NCBI RefSeq assembly: GCF_046299575.1
Contig: NZ_JBKBHX010000003.1
Span: forward strand, 186,001 to 250,000
DNA length: 64,000 bases
Direction: 5' to 3'
Source of the DNA: Thermaurantimonas sp046299575
GTDB taxonomy: Bacteria > Bacteroidota > Bacteroidia > Flavobacteriales > Schleiferiaceae
Shown: piece after piece, positions 7,690-15,283 of the stretch
How the letters are laid out: the number at the start of each line of letters is the position of its first letter
Position numbering within the stretch: position 1 is the stretch's first letter
Program-made: the position numbers and the translations under genes
Notes under the pieces: generated by a model
What the model was told of the DNA's origin: nothing
The model's database searches: none
The model's input: only the letters and a program-made list of their open reading frames with translations

Positions 7690-7726
7690 TTTATTTAAAT
7701 AATAACCTAAAAATCAATCGTTTAAT

Positions 7727-8551
7727 ATGGCTAATATAACAGCAGCTGACGTAAACAACTTAAGAAAAATAACCGGAGCAGGCATGATGGACTGCAAGAA
7801 AGCCCTTGCAGAAGCCGATGGTGATGTAGAAAAAGCAATAGACATCCTCAGAAAAAAAGGCCAGAAAATCGCTGCCAATCGTGCAGATCGCGCTACTACT
7901 GAAGGTTGTGCCCTTGCCACTACCAATAAAGATAACACTTATGGTGTAATAGTCGCTCTAGCCTGCGAAACAGATTTTGTGGCTAAAAACGAGGGCTTTA
8001 TTGCGCTCAATCAAGCTATACTCAACATTGCTCTTGAGAACAAACCAGCAGATATTGAAGCACTTAAAGCTCTTCCATTCCAAGGAAGCCTCACAGTAGG
8101 CGAAAAGCTGATCGAACAAACCGGTGTGATCGGCGAAAAAATCGACATAGCTGGGTACGCTACCCTCGAAGGCTCGTATGTGACTTACTACATTCACTCA
8201 AATAAAAAGATTGCTACTTTGGTAGCCCTCACAGCTGAAGCTCCAGAAGCTGGTAAGGATGTTGCCATGCAGGTAGCCGCTATGAATCCGATTGCACTTG
8301 ATAAAGATTCTGTATCTCAGGATATTATCGAAAGAGAACTCGAAATCGGTCGTGAGCTCGCTCGTCAAGAAGGTAAACCAGAAAATATGATTGACAAGAT
8401 CGCTCAAGGCCGATTGGGCAAGTTCTTTAAGGAAAATACTCTGGTTGAACAAGAGTTTATTAAAGAGCCAAAATTGAGCGTCGCCCAATATCTTGATTCT
8501 GTACAAAAAGGTCTTAAAGTAACCGGTTTCAGAAGAGTTGCTTTAGGCTGA
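7727..8551 (+). CDS. tsf: Translation elongation factor Ts
   Basis: A 274-residue EF-Ts, the nucleotide exchange factor that recycles EF-Tu-GDP. The N-terminal UBA-like domain carries the EF-Tu-contacting VNNLRKITGAGMMDCKKALAEADGDVEKAIDILRKKG, and the core has the Thr-Asp-Phe-Val motif in ACETDFVAKNEGF. The C-terminal core ends in the EQEFIKEPKLSVAQYL region. The length is close to bacterial norms. It follows rpsB by 99 bp with a hairpin between them, and a strong terminator follows 29 bp after the stop, closing the operon. Confidence 0.98.
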   Translation: MANITAADVNNLRKITGAGMMDCKKALAEADGDVEKAIDILRKKGQKIAANRADRATTEGCALATTNKDNTYGVIVALACETDFVAKNEGFIALNQAILNIALENKPADIEALKALPFQGSLTVGEKLIEQTGVIGEKIDIAGYATLEGSYVTYYIHSNKKIATLVALTAEAPEAGKDVAMQVAAMNPIALDKDSVSQDIIERELEIGRELARQEGKPENMIDKIAQGRLGKFFKENTLVEQEFIKEPKLSVAQYLDSVQKGLKVTGFRRVALG

Positions 8552-8580
8552 GTAAGATAAAATTTTATTTTAAAAAAAGA

Positions 8581-8612
8581 ATCCGTCGTTAGCAAAGCGA
8601 CGGATTTTTTGT
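8581..8612 (+). terminator. Rho-independent terminator after tsf
   Basis: Arms ATCCGTCG (8581-8588) and CGACGGAT (8598-8605), loop of 9 nt, then a run of T. It closes the rplM-rpsI-rpsB-tsf transcription unit. Confidence 0.92.
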
Positions 8613-8752
8613 TTTTTAAAGAAACATTTTAATTAAAATCAACACGTGGAATTTATCTTGTAAATACAGAGTGTAAATTCTCGTAAAATCTTCTTTTACA
8701 GTTTGTGTAATAAACTCTTACGATTCAATCTAATTTTTAAAAAAATTGCTGT

Positions 8753-8786
8753 AAAAAAAAGCTGCCCGATTGGACAGCTTTTTTGA
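8753..8786 (-). terminator. Terminator after the exbB-exbD operon
   Basis: Hairpin with arms AAAAAAGCTG (8755-8764) and CAGCTTTTTT (8775-8784) and A/T tracts on both sides, so it can act in both directions. It lies 17 bp beyond the stop of the last leftward exbD gene and also backs up the tsf terminator. Confidence 0.85.
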
Positions 8787-8802
8787 AAGATAACGTAACT
8801 AC

Positions 8803-9282
8803 TTAATTATCGCCAAAAGGTTTACCTTTCACTGTTGAGTAGTTGATCTTCAGGGCTTGGGCTCTGCGCAATTCAAATTTAAGATCCGTAATTAATCCCA
8901 TTTTTACAGTTTTATCGGCTTTGATAGACACGGTCATGAGCGGTCTTTCAGCCTCATTTCTGCGCTCTCTTTCGTCTGTAATATAGGGACCTATATCGCT
9001 TAGTGTAGCAAATTGGTCGTTTAGCTGGATGCGAGGTTCAGTACCAAATTGCGCTTGGAGCGATTTGATTGGAGGACCAACATAAATATATGAAACCAGT
9101 GACCTGCGCTCGAGCTTCACTACCTCTGTGGCAAAGGGTTTCCTGTTCTGCACAAGTAGGGTAACTTCACGCATAACGGTAGTAACCATAAAGAAGAACA
9201 GAAGCATGAATACGATGTCAGGCAGTGAGGCAGTAGATATGGCAGGCTGGCTTTTACCTGTTTTGCGTTTAAATTTTGACAT
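8803..9282 (-). CDS. exbD: ExbD/TolR-family biopolymer transport protein (second copy)
   Basis: A 159-residue TonB-system energiser. A basic N-terminus (KFKRKTGKSQ) precedes one membrane helix (about residues 20-40, SLPDIVFMLLFFFMVTTVM) that contains the conserved membrane Asp22, which carries protons through the ExbB-ExbD channel. A periplasmic domain follows. It lies one base after another exbD gene, downstream of exbB and a small membrane protein, the usual Bacteroidota arrangement exbB-x-exbD-exbD. The periplasmic region has a spacer (LVQNRKPFATEVVKLERRS) unlike its neighbour, so the two copies have diverged. Which TonB they serve is not shown here. Confidence 0.92.
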   Translation of the reverse strand: MSKFKRKTGKSQPAISTASLPDIVFMLLFFFMVTTVMREVTLLVQNRKPFATEVVKLERRSLVSYIYVGPPIKSLQAQFGTEPRIQLNDQFATLSDIGPYITDERERRNEAERPLMTVSIKADKTVKMGLITDLKFELRRAQALKINYSTVKGKPFGDN

Positions 9283-9283
9283 A

Positions 9284-9817
9284 TTATTTGAGTTTTACAG
9301 GTTCAGCTTCTGAGATTTTCAACGGGTAATAATCAGCTATTTCCTTAGCGCTGGCCTCATCGAGCAGGTTAAACTTTCGTCCGAAGCGCTTCAGAGCTTC
9401 TTCGTCTCTAAGTTCATTATAAGCAGCCGTCAATTCGTTTTGTACGGCAATGTACATTTCGTATGATGTGCCTCTGTCGTTTTGCAAAGAAATCACATGC
9501 TTTTCAGGGCTTTCAGAGAGGTTTTCTTCCTTGCCGAAGTTAGCTATGTGTCTTTTTGCATATTCCTTCAAGTCTTCCAATTTCATATACTGGTCGTCCA
9601 CCAGGAGTAGGTCCTGGCTATTGACCAGCACGCGTAAAATGTTGCGCTCTTTAATGGGTGGCATTTCCGGTGGTTCACGCTCATCGTATGGTGGAAGCTT
9701 ACGCGAAATACCAGAATCCACATCCATTGTTGTAGTAACGAGGAAGAAAATCAAAAGCAAGAAGGCTATGTCTGCCATCGAACCTGCATTGATCTCCGGG
9801 GCTGCTCTTCTGGCCAT
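9284..9817 (-). CDS. exbD: ExbD/TolR-family biopolymer transport protein (first copy)
   Basis: A 177-residue ExbD homologue with the opening MARRAAPEINAGSMADIAFLLLIFFLVTTTMDVDSG: a short cytoplasmic tail, then one membrane helix with the conserved Asp16. The periplasmic part contains SRKLPPYDEREPPEMPPIKERNIL and then the beta-rich domain. It probably works with the ExbB encoded upstream, energising TonB-dependent receptors such as the riboswitch-controlled receptor at 17.4 kb (inference). It is one base upstream of the second exbD copy and one base downstream of the small 3-TM gene, so the four genes form one operon. Confidence 0.92.
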   Translation of the reverse strand: MARRAAPEINAGSMADIAFLLLIFFLVTTTMDVDSGISRKLPPYDEREPPEMPPIKERNILRVLVNSQDLLLVDDQYMKLEDLKEYAKRHIANFGKEENLSESPEKHVISLQNDRGTSYEMYIAVQNELTAAYNELRDEEALKRFGRKFNLLDEASAKEIADYYPLKISEAEPVKLK

Positions 9818-9818
9818 T

Positions 9819-10139
9819 TTATTTGAAAATTTTAGAAACTTCTACGTACAAAATTGAAAGTACTGAAAGAAGGGCAAGAACGTAAAACGTAGTTAGCCCT
9901 GTGCCTACCATTTTAGATTTTGCTTCAGTAATGCCCATAGAAGCCGGATAGTTTACGTAATCGCTGCCATCGGCTATTGAATAGCCAATGAAAAAGATTA
10001 CAAGCAACAAGGCAATACCTATCAGTGCATTTTTAACTTTGCTGAAGTGGGTAAAAACCTTAGCAATTGCAAAGCCTGCAATGGCGGCAACACATATACC
10101 AATCATGATATATGTGAGTATGATTCCGGTATCGATCAT
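9819..10139 (-). CDS. Small 3-TM protein of the exbB-exbD operon, function unknown
   Basis: A 106-residue hydrophobic protein with three predicted membrane helices (about residues 6-27, 38-54 and 82-102) and a short loop with the motif DGSDYVNYPASMGITEAKSKM between helices 2 and 3. It has no similarity I recognise by name. It lies between exbB (19 bp upstream) and the first exbD (1 bp downstream), so it is translated with the energiser and may be an extra subunit of that complex. Similar genes appear at this position in other Bacteroidota exbB operons (recalled, not checked). Confidence 0.7.
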   Translation of the reverse strand: MIDTGIILTYIMIGICVAAIAGFAIAKVFTHFSKVKNALIGIALLLVIFFIGYSIADGSDYVNYPASMGITEAKSKMVGTGLTTFYVLALLSVLSILYVEVSKIFK

Positions 10140-10158
10140 CGTTCAAATATTTTAAGGA

Positions 10159-10968
10159 TTATTTACCCATTTTGTGATTGTATTTCACAAGTAAATCGAC
10201 CAGTGAAATGGAAGCTTCTTCCATTGAGTTAGTGATGCTATCGATTTTAGCTATAATGTAGTTGTAGAATATCTGAAGAATCATTGCAACGATGAGACCG
10301 AATACGGTGGTCAATAGAGCCACTTTAATACCACCAGCTACCAGTGATGGAGAGATGTCACCTGCAGCCTCGATGGCGTCGAAAGCTTGAATCATACCAA
10401 TTACAGTACCCATGAACCCAAGCATAGGAGCAAGAGCGATGAAGAGAGAAATCCATGATACACCTCTTTCCAGCTGACCCATCATCACACCACCATATGA
10501 TACGATCGACTTCTCTACGATGTCAATACCTTCGTTGTATCTGTCAAGACCTTGATAGAAAATAGAAGCAACCGGACCACGTGTATTGCGGCAAACTTCT
10601 TTAGCCTTTTCGATACCTCCGCTGTTGAGGGCCTGCTCAACGTTGGCAATCAGTTTTTCATTGTTTGTATTAGCGAGGTTAAGATATATAATTCTTTCGA
10701 TGCTAATGGCCAGACCAAGAATCAGTGAAATCAATACGATTCCCATGAATTCTGGACCACCTTCGATAAATTTCTCTTTGATGATTTGGTGGAAAGTCTT
10801 TGTGTTTTCAGCAGCAGCTTCATCAGCAACTTCTTTCTCCGGCGCAGCTGCTGTTGTTGTTTGCTCAGTTTGCTCTGCATTAGCGGTGTCTTCTTGAGCG
10901 AAAGATAGATTGAATGAAAACATCAGCATACCAGCTGAGAGTGTCAAAATAGAGAGCGCTTTTCTCAT
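10159..10968 (-). CDS. exbB: MotA/TolQ/ExbB-family proton channel protein
   Basis: A 269-residue ExbB-type protein. It starts with a signal-like sequence (residues 1-24, FNLSFAQ) and an Ala/Glu-rich spacer, as in many Bacteroidota ExbB proteins. Membrane helices follow at about 75-95 (MGIVLISLILGLAISIERIIYL), 170-195 (RGVSWISLFIALAPMLGFMGTVIGMIQAF) and 212-235 (VAGGIKVALLTTVFGLIVAMILQIFYNYI). The APMLGFMGTVIGMI segment is the MotA/TolQ/ExbB signature. It is the first gene of the operon; no clear promoter core was seen in the 40 bp before it, so read-through from tRNA-Ser or an unrecognised promoter is possible. Confidence 0.93.
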   Translation of the reverse strand: MRKALSILTLSAGMLMFSFNLSFAQEDTANAEQTEQTTTAAAPEKEVADEAAAENTKTFHQIIKEKFIEGGPEFMGIVLISLILGLAISIERIIYLNLANTNNEKLIANVEQALNSGGIEKAKEVCRNTRGPVASIFYQGLDRYNEGIDIVEKSIVSYGGVMMGQLERGVSWISLFIALAPMLGFMGTVIGMIQAFDAIEAAGDISPSLVAGGIKVALLTTVFGLIVAMILQIFYNYIIAKIDSITNSMEEASISLVDLLVKYNHKMGK

Positions 10969-11007
10969 ACTTGATGTTGGTTTTTAGGTTAATTTACAGT
11001 TAATCAG

Positions 11008-11095
11008 CGGAGAGAAAGGGATTCGAACCCTTGATACCCTTTAGGGGTATACACGCTTTCCAGGCGTGTTCCTTCAGCCACTCGGACACCTCTCC
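11008..11095 (-). tRNA. tRNA-Ser (anticodon GGA)
   Basis: An 88-nt cloverleaf read on the minus strand: acceptor GGAGAGG with TCTCTCC (last pair G-U), anticodon arm CACGC-CTGGAAA-GCGTG with anticodon GGA, a long variable arm ATACCC-CTAAA-GGGTAT that marks class II tRNA-Ser, and T arm AAGGG-TTCGAAT-CCCTT. The discriminator is G. CCA is not encoded. It reads UCC and UCU codons. It lies between ansA (70 bp upstream) and exbB (39 bp downstream), all on the same strand. Confidence 0.97.
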
Positions 11096-11164
11096 GTACC
11101 TCGTTTTTTACCTGAAAAAACGCACGCAATTTAACAAAATTTCATTCGCACGAAAAAATGAAAA

Positions 11165-12193
11165 TTAATTTAAGGTTATTTCACCAGCCAGAGGTGTTTG
11201 AAACAATCTTTTAAACTCTGTAAGGTCTTTAGCCAAAGGAAGGGTGCACATGGTTTTGGTGATAGCAGCTTCGCGCGTCATATCATATCCGCTGATCACG
11301 TCGTGATCCAATAGCCAATGACTTACTTCGTATTTTCCCATAGCTACGGAGCCTGCCTTACACTGAGAAATGTTTATAACAGGAATTTTTCTATCGTTCA
11401 TCATTTTGAGCAGTGATTTCAACTCTGGATTTTTTGGTGCATTTCCCGCACCGTATGTCAGCAGAATGAGTGCTTTCAGATGATGTGCATTTTCTAAAGC
11501 ACTTCGCATCCACTGAAAATTGATACCTGGAAAGAGACTAATGTTTAGGATATTAGACTCGTAATCAGTAAAGAGATGCACAGGAGCATCTGAAGAAGGG
11601 AGCAGGTTTTGTCGGTAAATTTTGATTTCAAGTCCTGCTTCGCCAAGCAAGGGATAATTCGGGCTTTTATAGGCTTTAAAAGATTCCGATGAGTGCTTAT
11701 AGGTTCGATTTCCTCTGTAAAGTTTGTATTCGAAATAGATGCAGACCTCTCTCACCAAGGGTTCACCATTTTCATCGCTGAACATGGCTATCTCAATGCT
11801 GGTGAGCAGGTTTTCCTTTCCGTCGGTTCGAATGATGTTGATGGGTAACTGTGAGCCGGTCAGAATAACGGGCTTGTTCAAATGGCAAAGCATAAAACTC
11901 AATGCAGAGGCCGTAAAGGCCATAGTGTCGCTGCCGTGTAGCACCACAAATCCATCGTAAAAGGCGTAATTCTCAAAAATCTGATGAGCGAGCTTTACCC
12001 AGTGATCAGGAGTCATTTCGGTAGAGTCGATGGGTGTTTCCCACGATTGAAAATGAATCTCAGCGGGCAGTTCCTTCAGTTCGGGTATTAGAGCATAAAG
12101 TTTTTCAAATTCAACAGGTACCAGAGCACCATCGCTTCCTTGGCGTGCCATTCCTATTGTGCCCCCGGTGTATATGACGAGTATTTTTTTCAT
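11165..12193 (-). CDS. ansA: Type I L-asparaginase
   Basis: A 342-residue cytoplasmic asparaginase (type I), hydrolysing L-asparagine to aspartate and ammonia. The first catalytic motif YTGGTIGM has Thr12. The second, normally HGTDTM, reads HGSDTM, so the usual second Thr is Ser88; Asp89 is kept. The C-terminal domain has LLTYGAGNAP and the allosteric-type region NISQCKAGSVAMGKYEVS. There is no signal peptide, which agrees with type I. Its start overlaps the tatD stop by 4 bp, so the two are translationally coupled. Confidence 0.93.
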   Translation of the reverse strand: MKKILVIYTGGTIGMARQGSDGALVPVEFEKLYALIPELKELPAEIHFQSWETPIDSTEMTPDHWVKLAHQIFENYAFYDGFVVLHGSDTMAFTASALSFMLCHLNKPVILTGSQLPINIIRTDGKENLLTSIEIAMFSDENGEPLVREVCIYFEYKLYRGNRTYKHSSESFKAYKSPNYPLLGEAGLEIKIYRQNLLPSSDAPVHLFTDYESNILNISLFPGINFQWMRSALENAHHLKALILLTYGAGNAPKNPELKSLLKMMNDRKIPVINISQCKAGSVAMGKYEVSHWLLDHDVISGYDMTREAAITKTMCTLPLAKDLTEFKRLFQTPLAGEITLN

Positions 12194-12972
12194 TTCCAGG
12201 CTTTTGGAAATAAATTTTTCGAGTTTTTATACGTGATTTCTGCTGCATCGCCTGGTGTAGTTTTCCAGACCTCGGCCAATTTGGCAAGTATGTATAAAAT
12301 ATAGGAAGGTTCATTTCTCTTGCCCCTGAAAGGCACCGGACTCAGATAGGGTGCATCTGTTTCGAGCACTATTCGCTCTTTTGGCACATGTGGCAAGATT
12401 TCTGGTAAATCCGATTTTTTATACGTGAGTACACCTCCTATTCCGAGGTGAAATCCAAAATCTACAATCCATTGAGACTCTTCTAACGTGCCTGTAAAAC
12501 AGTGAAATACTCCTTTAAGGCCTCTGCCTCTATAAGGTTCGAGTGCATCAAAAATGGCTTGAAAGGCATTACGGCTATGTATCACGATGGGCAAGTTAAA
12601 CTCCAATGCCCACTGAATGTGTTGATCAAATGACTGAATCTGAAGGTCGAGTGTAGAAACATCCCAATAGAGGTCGATGCCCGTTTCGCCGATTGCTACT
12701 ACATCGTCTTGATAATCATTGAGATATTTATTAAGCTGAGTAAGTTGTTTTCTGAAATCCTCTTTTACCGATGAGGGATGGAGCCCAATCATTGGAAAAA
12801 GATGTGACGGATAGCGTTCAACAGCTTTTTGGAGAGCCGGCCAGGTGGAAATTTCAATGTTTGGCAAGAGCATCCGTTCCACACCTGCATCGATAGCTCT
12901 CTGTAGTATTTGATCGAAATCCGCATCAAAATCTTCTAAGTAAATATGTGTATGGGTATCAACAATTTTCAT
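12190..12972 (-). CDS. tatD: TatD-family metal-dependent DNase
   Basis: A 260-residue TatD-type hydrolase (TIM-barrel amidohydrolase fold; family members are 3'-5' DNases involved in DNA repair or degradation). I start at ATG 12972 (MKIVDTHTHIYLEDFD), since the metal-binding HxH then lies at the usual position; the in-frame start at 12993 adds seven unlikely residues. Other metal and active-site segments are AIGETGIDLYWD (Glu), LPIVIHSRNAF (His), GVFHCFTGTLEES (His) and LETDAPYLSPVPFRGKRNEPSY (Asp). It lies 29 bp after the lipoprotein gene and overlaps ansA by 4 bp. Confidence 0.93.
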   Translation of the reverse strand: MKIVDTHTHIYLEDFDADFDQILQRAIDAGVERMLLPNIEISTWPALQKAVERYPSHLFPMIGLHPSSVKEDFRKQLTQLNKYLNDYQDDVVAIGETGIDLYWDVSTLDLQIQSFDQHIQWALEFNLPIVIHSRNAFQAIFDALEPYRGRGLKGVFHCFTGTLEESQWIVDFGFHLGIGGVLTYKKSDLPEILPHVPKERIVLETDAPYLSPVPFRGKRNEPSYILYILAKLAEVWKTTPGDAAEITYKNSKNLFPKAWK

Positions 12973-13001
12973 GAAAGGCCTAATACGGTCCAAAGGAACA
13001 C

Positions 13002-13502
13002 CTACTGTGGTCTTTTTACAACTATTTCGGGAGAAAAAGAACGGGCAGATACATTCAGTGCTCTATCGACCAGACGTATGCCTACTCTGATAGTATCTCC
13101 CTCGGCAAGGCCATCTATGGGAATTTCGTATTGAATTTCGCCTTCAAGGCTTTTTACCTGTCCGGGAGGAGTAATGTTTGGAATTCGAGCATTAAAGTTA
13201 AAGGTATCGACTATCAAAGAATTTTTTATGGTAAAAAGTTCAATCCACAAATTGTGGTAAAAAGGACTGGAGATGTCAAAGGGAGGCAAGGTATCGCCTT
13301 CACTGAGGCCAATGTCGCCATCGCCATCCCGAAAGGTCATTTCGAGGTGTAACATGTGTAATCCAAGAGGTTGAGAACGTTTGAAGTAATGACTTTTGTA
13401 TTCAATCACGGGTATGGGATCAAAGGGATTAAACTTTCGGCATGCGCCCATGAGTAAAACTACTGAAAGTATCCAAAAAAATGGCATACGTACTTTTGCC
13501 AT
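13002..13502 (-). CDS. Putative lipoprotein of unknown function
   Basis: A 166-residue protein when started at ATG 13502 (MAKVRMPFFWILSVVLLMGAC), which gives an N-terminal signal with lipobox MGAC and Cys21. The upstream in-frame start at 13547 would add 15 residues and overlap the divergent gene. The mature part has a calcium-loop-like DGDGDIGLSEGDTLPP and a beta-rich domain ending RVGIRLVDRALNVSARSFSPEIVVKRPQ, as seen in small Bacteroidota lipoproteins. The function is unknown. It leads the lipoprotein-tatD-ansA operon. Confidence 0.7.
   Translation of the reverse strand: MAKVRMPFFWILSVVLLMGACRKFNPFDPIPVIEYKSHYFKRSQPLGLHMLHLEMTFRDGDGDIGLSEGDTLPPFDISSPFYHNLWIELFTIKNSLIVDTFNFNARIPNITPPGQVKSLEGEIQYEIPIDGLAEGDTIRVGIRLVDRALNVSARSFSPEIVVKRPQ
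13491..13498 (+). promoter_or_regulatory. Promoter -7 element for the LuxE-family gene
   Basis: TACTTTTG matches TAnnTTTG exactly and lies 37 bp upstream of the rightward TTG start at 13535. It falls inside the first codons of the divergent lipoprotein gene. No TTTG is present at the 19-bp spacing. Confidence 0.45.
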
Positions 13503-13534
13503 AGTTTTATCATAATCTTTGCTAAGGTACTTCA

Positions 13535-14530
13535 TTGGAAGCGTCATTTTTCACACCGTCTGAAATCATAACAGAGCTTTCAGACAATTTATTCACTGAA
13601 AAGGCTTTGGAAGTTTTCAATTTTCAACATGCTCATTGCGAGGTTTATCGAATGTTTGTGGACGGGCTGGGTATTAATGTTTCGTCTGTTAAAACACTAG
13701 AGCAAATACCCTTTCTGCCGATCGAAATGTTTAAAAAATTCCAAATTCTCACTGCTAAAAGTACCTATCAAACCATTTTTAGAAGCAGTACTACTACAGG
13801 TGCTATACCCTCAAGTCATTATATAGCTGACCTCGATTGGTACAAAAAGAGTTTAACCACCGGATTTCAACTTTTTTACGGTGCGCCTGGAGAATTCTGC
13901 ATTATCGGCTTATTACCTTCTTATCTCGAACGCAAGGATTCCTCGTTGGTGTATATGGTAAATCACTTAATGCGCCTTAGTGCTCATCCTCTAAATGGAT
14001 TCTTTTTATATGAATACGAAGAACTTGTAAATCGCTTAGAATATCTAAATAATAAAGGTCAAAAAACACTGCTCATCGGAGTAACATTTGCATTACTTGA
14101 CTTGGCCGAACGTTACTCCCTGGAACTTCCTGACACAATACTCCTCGAAACAGGCGGAATGAAAGGGCGAAGGCGAGAAATGATACGCGAAGAAGTGCAC
14201 GACATTTTAAACGATCGGCTCCGTCCAAAGCGAATTGATTCAGAATACGGAATGACAGAGTTGCTTTCACAGGCATACAAAATGGGAGAATTGCCCTTTG
14301 TTACAGAACCTTGGATGCGTGTGTTTGCTCGAAACATAAACGACCCTCTTGGAGCTTTTGCCTACAATTCCACCGGACTATTACATGTGATTGATTTGGC
14401 AAATGTGTACAGCTGTGCCTTTATCGCTACTCAAGATTTAGGTCGAGTTTATTCGGATGGCACTTTTGAAGTATTAGGACGCTACGACCATGCCGAAGCA
14501 CGCGGTTGTAACTTGATGGTGAGTCTTTGA
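13535..14530 (+). CDS. LuxE-family acyl-protein synthetase / acyltransferase
   Basis: A 331-residue member of the LuxE/acyl-protein synthetase family, adenylate-forming enzymes related to the acyl-CoA synthetase fold. In luminous bacteria LuxE activates fatty acid for the reductase LuxC. Visible motifs are the Thr/Ser-rich nucleotide loop TIFRSSTTTGAIPSSHY (about residues 81-97), LLETGGMKGRRREM (about 207-220), RIDSEYGMTELLSQAY (about 236-251, the adenylate-forming EYGMTE motif) and LGRVYSDGTFEVLGRYDHAEARGC at the C-terminus. The start is TTG. There are no luxCDAB neighbours, so the role is not luminescence; activation of an acyl group for a cell-surface or lipid pathway is possible but unproven. 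Confidence 0.82.
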   Translation: MEASFFTPSEIITELSDNLFTEKALEVFNFQHAHCEVYRMFVDGLGINVSSVKTLEQIPFLPIEMFKKFQILTAKSTYQTIFRSSTTTGAIPSSHYIADLDWYKKSLTTGFQLFYGAPGEFCIIGLLPSYLERKDSSLVYMVNHLMRLSAHPLNGFFLYEYEELVNRLEYLNNKGQKTLLIGVTFALLDLAERYSLELPDTILLETGGMKGRRREMIREEVHDILNDRLRPKRIDSEYGMTELLSQAYKMGELPFVTEPWMRVFARNINDPLGAFAYNSTGLLHVIDLANVYSCAFIATQDLGRVYSDGTFEVLGRYDHAEARGCNLMVSL

Positions 14531-14567
14531 AAATATACCGAGTTTTTATTTACTTTTAAAAAGTCAT

Positions 14568-15218
14568 CTATTTCTGACGGAATTTGATAACAGCTTCTAC
14601 TTTGTTATGTACCTGGAGTTTTCTGTAAATGTTTTCTAGGTGTTTGCGAACAGTACCCTCTGAAATTCCCAGGTTGTGAGCTATTTGTGCATTGCTGAGT
14701 CCACGGCTCAGCTGAACCATTAGCTCTGACTCACGACTTGTAAGGATTTCTTCTGATTTCTCTGATTTAGAATCAAAATTGCTCAGGTTTGCCTTTCTCA
14801 GCAATTCAACGGATTTTTTTAGAATTTCTTCTGAATAGTAAAAATTGTGATTATATGCATTTCGTATTCCGGTGGCAAGAGTTTCTGGAGATGCGTCCTT
14901 TAATATATATCCACTGGCTCCGGCTTTTACAGCTCTGTAGATTACTTCCTCATCATCAAAAACTGTAAACATAACAACTTTGATGTGAGGAAAATATGAT
15001 TTTATTTTCTCAGCAGCTTCGATGCCATTAACTTCAGGCATTTCAACATCCATAAGTACAAGGTGTATATTCGGTGTACGACGCAGAAAGTGTATTAATT
15101 CCCGAGCGTTTGACGCTGTAAACACCAATTCAATGTCGTCAATCAGGCTCAGATTTCGCTGAACGGATATTCGAGTGTATGCATTATCATCGGCCAATAC
15201 AACCCGAATTTTATTCAT
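14568..15218 (-). CDS. NarL/FixJ-family response regulator
   Basis: A 216-residue two-component regulator. The receiver domain (residues 1-120) has the acidic pair DD at 10-11, the phospho-acceptor Asp57 in HLVLMDVEMP, and Lys near 107 (ILKDAS). The C-terminal LuxR-type helix-turn-helix is LTSRESELMVQLSRGLSNAQIAHNLGISEGTVRKHLENIYRKL. It is encoded 65 bp downstream of the TPR sensor kinase on the same strand, its evident partner. DNA targets are unknown. Confidence 0.94.
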   Translation of the reverse strand: MNKIRVVLADDNAYTRISVQRNLSLIDDIELVFTASNARELIHFLRRTPNIHLVLMDVEMPEVNGIEAAEKIKSYFPHIKVVMFTVFDDEEVIYRAVKAGASGYILKDASPETLATGIRNAYNHNFYYSEEILKKSVELLRKANLSNFDSKSEKSEEILTSRESELMVQLSRGLSNAQIAHNLGISEGTVRKHLENIYRKLQVHNKVEAVIKFRQK

Positions 15219-15283
15219 ATACCAGCAATGAATAGTAAAAGTAAAAGCAGTTATTTATAAATACAATACGATGTTTACCTGAT

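Noticed and set aside
11102..11122. Inverted repeat CGTTTTTT/AAAAAACG between ansA and tRNA-Ser, considered as a terminator
   Set aside because: The arms are almost only A-T pairs and no T-run follows on the minus strand, so it would be a weak terminator at best.
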